The position numbers and the translations under genes were made by a program. 64,000 nt of DNA from Trema orientale (taxonomy: Eukaryota; Streptophyta; Magnoliopsida; Rosales; Cannabaceae). The notes below the pieces were generated by a model, which had not been told where the DNA came from, did no database searches, and saw only the letters and a list, made by a program, of their open reading frames with translations. Positions 61,101 to 64,000 of the stretch are shown here, piece by piece. Each line of letters starts with the position of its first letter. The stretch's first letter is position 1. Where the stretch lies: NCBI GenBank assembly GCA_002914845.1, contig JXTC01000041.1, positions 35,014-99,013 of the forward strand, read 5' to 3'.

Positions 61101-64000
61101 ATCTCCTCTCAAGTAACACTTCCCCTATAAAGATTTTTTTTTTTAAAAAAAAAATGTGGTCGGTGGAGGGGCTTCAGTCGTCTTTCTTTGTATATATCCT
61201 CTATTGTTCTCTACCATAGACAATAAAAGATGAATATGAGCTCCCCTTTTTAATTCTATATACGATTCCACGACCTCTTATCTTAACTTTCCTTCGACCA
61301 AACATGTGATAAGTCTTGGAATTCACGTGAATACAATGCCAATATGGTGACATGTCATCCATATTATACAATGCAATATAACGACATGTCACGAGACTGT
61401 AAAATCATTTATGAGAAACTATTTAATCAAATAACCATATTTTCAGACTCAATTACTTTGGACAAAAAAAAAAAAGAAAAAAACTTACCAACTCTTTTAA
61501 AATTTAGTTTATATAAATAAATATTAGTTCTAACGTTTTCAAACCATTTTTCCCCTTCTCTGTAAATTACCCAACGCTAGTCTTTTTATTGTCTTCCCGT
61601 AAAATTATCCAAGAAGGGTATATCAATATATGTGAGTGTTTTCTTTTTCTTTTTGAAAAATATATATTAACTATCGACCTAGTTAGCTATTTTGGTAACA
61701 AAATCTTGTGCTGATCTGCAGCTAGTCTATTTTGTTTAATAAGTTCTTAGTTAGAACTTAGACTAATTATTTAAAAATGTTCGCCTCACCCTAGGAGATA
61801 CGAGTTCCAAATATTCATTGTCTTGTACATGTGAAGTTTCGTTCTCGGACCATTCATTTACCGAACCAAATAATTATGATTTGATCGAAAAGAACCAAAC
61901 TTTAAACAATTTTGGTCAGACAAAGTGTTTTTATTCAGCTCCATAGGTTATCCAAAAAATAAATTATGAAATTACATAAAGGATAAGTTCATTAATTTTT
62001 TTTATTTTATTTTTAATAAAATAAGACTTAACTAATAACCTCTACTTATTACAAATTAAAAGAAAATACCTACTATTACACAATCATCTCCCATCCCATT
62101 AAGAATTATAGATTTTTACGTCTATTTCCAGACTCGAACTTAGGACCGAGATCCCAAATAATAAATACTCTTACTACTTGAGTTCATTAATTTAAACTCC
62201 ATATAAGACAACGTGCAACATGATAATTAAAGAAAACAAATAAACTAAATTATGAATGCTTAAGTCTTAATCTATAATTGGTCAGTACAGTTCAAGCAAA
62301 CTATCTAGAAAGTAATCCAAAACCAAGCATACAGGAAGTAATCAGACCGACAAAATTACAGTCAATAATTATTAATATCGCTGATTTCTAATTTATTTGT
62401 GGTTTATAATATATATTACATATATATATAAATTAGCAATTAACAAGGACAACCGTTAAGTCTAACTATAATTGTCTAGACATGTGATGGACTATGTGGT
62501 GGGACTTTATGCTAGCTCACCACGACATATATATGTCATATGTGTGTATATATATATTATATGATACATATATGTGTGTATGTATACATATTATATGATA
62601 CATATTCAATTATTTAGTTTTCTGAGTGTTATAATGTCGACATATACTTTTTAATTAAGAGGAGCTAAAATCTTTTTATGGCACTGCTTTTCTAGCTAGC
62701 TGGTGGGTGACGCCCGTCTCACATATGCATTGATTGGGTTAGGCCATCTGTTTTTTTAGGTTTCACATTTATATTCCGAGTGAGTGACATTGACGAAGAC
62801 ATCTACCAAGTTTTACACGTTTCTATGAAGAAAAAGAGTTTGTGGGCCTGAGTGATTGATCATAAGAGACCTTGGTCATTTTCCCAAATCCTACACGGTA
62901 AATCTTAGGTTAGATCTAAAGATGGCAATTGCAATTGCTTTATTTGAAAAATAAAATACATAAATTTTTCGATCAAGGAAAAAAGCTATTGAATTGGACG
63001 TTTGACTGACGTTACTAATTTATTTGGGGAAAAAACACACACACACATTTTCATAGAAAGTTCTGTAATTTTGTCAAAATTTGACGGAAACTCCTACAAA
63101 TTCGAAATATAAGGGGAACCCTAATTTGTCATTAAAAAATCTTCACATTTAACTATTATCAGATCACTGCATTTCTTATACTCGTGATATATAGGGAATT
63201 TTTACGTACTAAAAAAGACGAAATTTCCGTTAATAAAAACTCTCAAATGTTACAAAATGTTACAACTAAGAAAACAAATCTAAACCAAATTATAAAAACT
63301 GGGTCGTTTTGGTAAAAACAAAAACATTTAAAAATTAAAACAAAAGATCAAAACATAGATTAAATAGTTTTCAGCAAGTTTGCTTCCTGAACTTATTTTG
63401 CATTGGCAATTTGGTCATTGAAAATAAAGAAATTGCAATTAGTTCCGGGAATTACAATACAATAGTCTTTAAATTTGTAACATTTGATTCACACATTTAT
63501 TTGCCCAGTGACTCGTCACAAATTGGCAATTGAGTCCATACTTGCATGCGTTATAATTGTTCCCTCAAAATGCACAACACACGCCAAGTTTTGTTACAAA
63601 AAACTTAATAACAATTTAAGATTTAGGGTTAATCTCCAGTTGTTAATCTCCAGTTTTTGGAAATTCATAGACCTAATTCAAAATGAATTTTCCAGGGTCT
63701 ATATTACCAATTCATGAATTCTAAGGGCGAAAATGTCAGTAACCCTACTCTCAACCATCTAAACACTTTCTTCATTATTCTACGTACTACCTTTCAAGAC
63801 ATTATATTTTCTCGATAAAAATGTGTCCCTTTTTATTTTGTTTTCAAATGTAAAAAGAACAATTGATATCTCTTAATAATATCTTAAAATGTTTCCAATA
63901 TTCATTTAGCTTTCTAACATAAAAAATAGAAAAGAAAATTGCAACCAATCATTTCCTTTATTGAGTCATCAGAAAATTTACAAATATATCTCTTGATAAG
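61101..64000. other. Intergenic, no gene recognised
   Basis: AT-rich DNA with (AT)n/(GT)n-like low complexity at 62525-62605 and an (AC)n run near 63036-63047. Short frames at 61201-61392 and 63484-63717 carry no recognisable motif. Confidence 0.45.

Noticed and set aside
1-64000. CRISPR array, bacterial operon or phage-type system
   Set aside because: The spliced gene, plant retrotransposons and MITEs show eukaryotic plant DNA. The regular arrays seen are LTR or satellite tandem repeats without spacers.

Overview
The window looks like nuclear DNA from a dicot-type flowering plant. It is strongly AT-rich, the one intact gene has many short GT-AG introns, and most of the rest is a layered graveyard of plant transposable elements. 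No species is claimed. All calls come from reading the sequence by eye, with no database search.

The only complete gene is a RAD23-type ubiquitin receptor on the minus strand (28039-32737). Its 12 exons join in frame to 414 residues with the full UBL / UBA1 / XPC-binding / UBA2 architecture. Its proline-rich linker carries three copies of a 45-bp repeat, and its introns hold homopolymer runs and a 24-bp duplication.

Layout. 1-2340: the 5' end of a GC-rich Ty3/gypsy-like LTR retrotransposon on the minus strand (LTR, primer-binding site, decayed gag). 4121-10668: a CACTA-type DNA transposon with a broken TNP2-like transposase and nested MITEs. 10672-19490: intergenic DNA with fold-back elements, a hAT-type element with a perfect 8-bp target duplication (15577-16241), nested MITEs and a tRNA-derived SINE. 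19965-24472: a whole LTR element with a perfect GGGTA target duplication that carries only gag plus the start of protease; its LTRs contain a 29-bp repeat array built on TGAGCTCA. 24473-28038: short dispersed repeats and a 204-bp tandem duplication. 28039-33000: RAD23. 33000-47200: repeat families, fold-backs and a hAT-like element nested in another repeat. 47197-50435: a TRIM-like pair of direct repeats, then a Mutator-like element with a 9-bp target duplication. 50885-52220: an LTR-like fragment, one unidentified coding-like stretch (51384-51653) and another dispersed repeat. 54640-56130: a satellite-like tract made from TAACTAGT/TAACCAGT motifs with a period near 168 bp. 57130-58580: a second Mutator-like element with terminal inverted repeats of about 330 bp. 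58590-64000: mostly featureless AT-rich DNA.

Apart from RAD23, nothing here forms a working pathway. The transposon genes are interrupted by stops or frameshifts, or lack catalytic domains, so movement would have needed enzymes from elsewhere. The most unusual items are the gag-only LTR element with its palindromic U3 array, the TAACTAGT satellite, and the nested and back-to-back inverted-repeat elements with legible target duplications.
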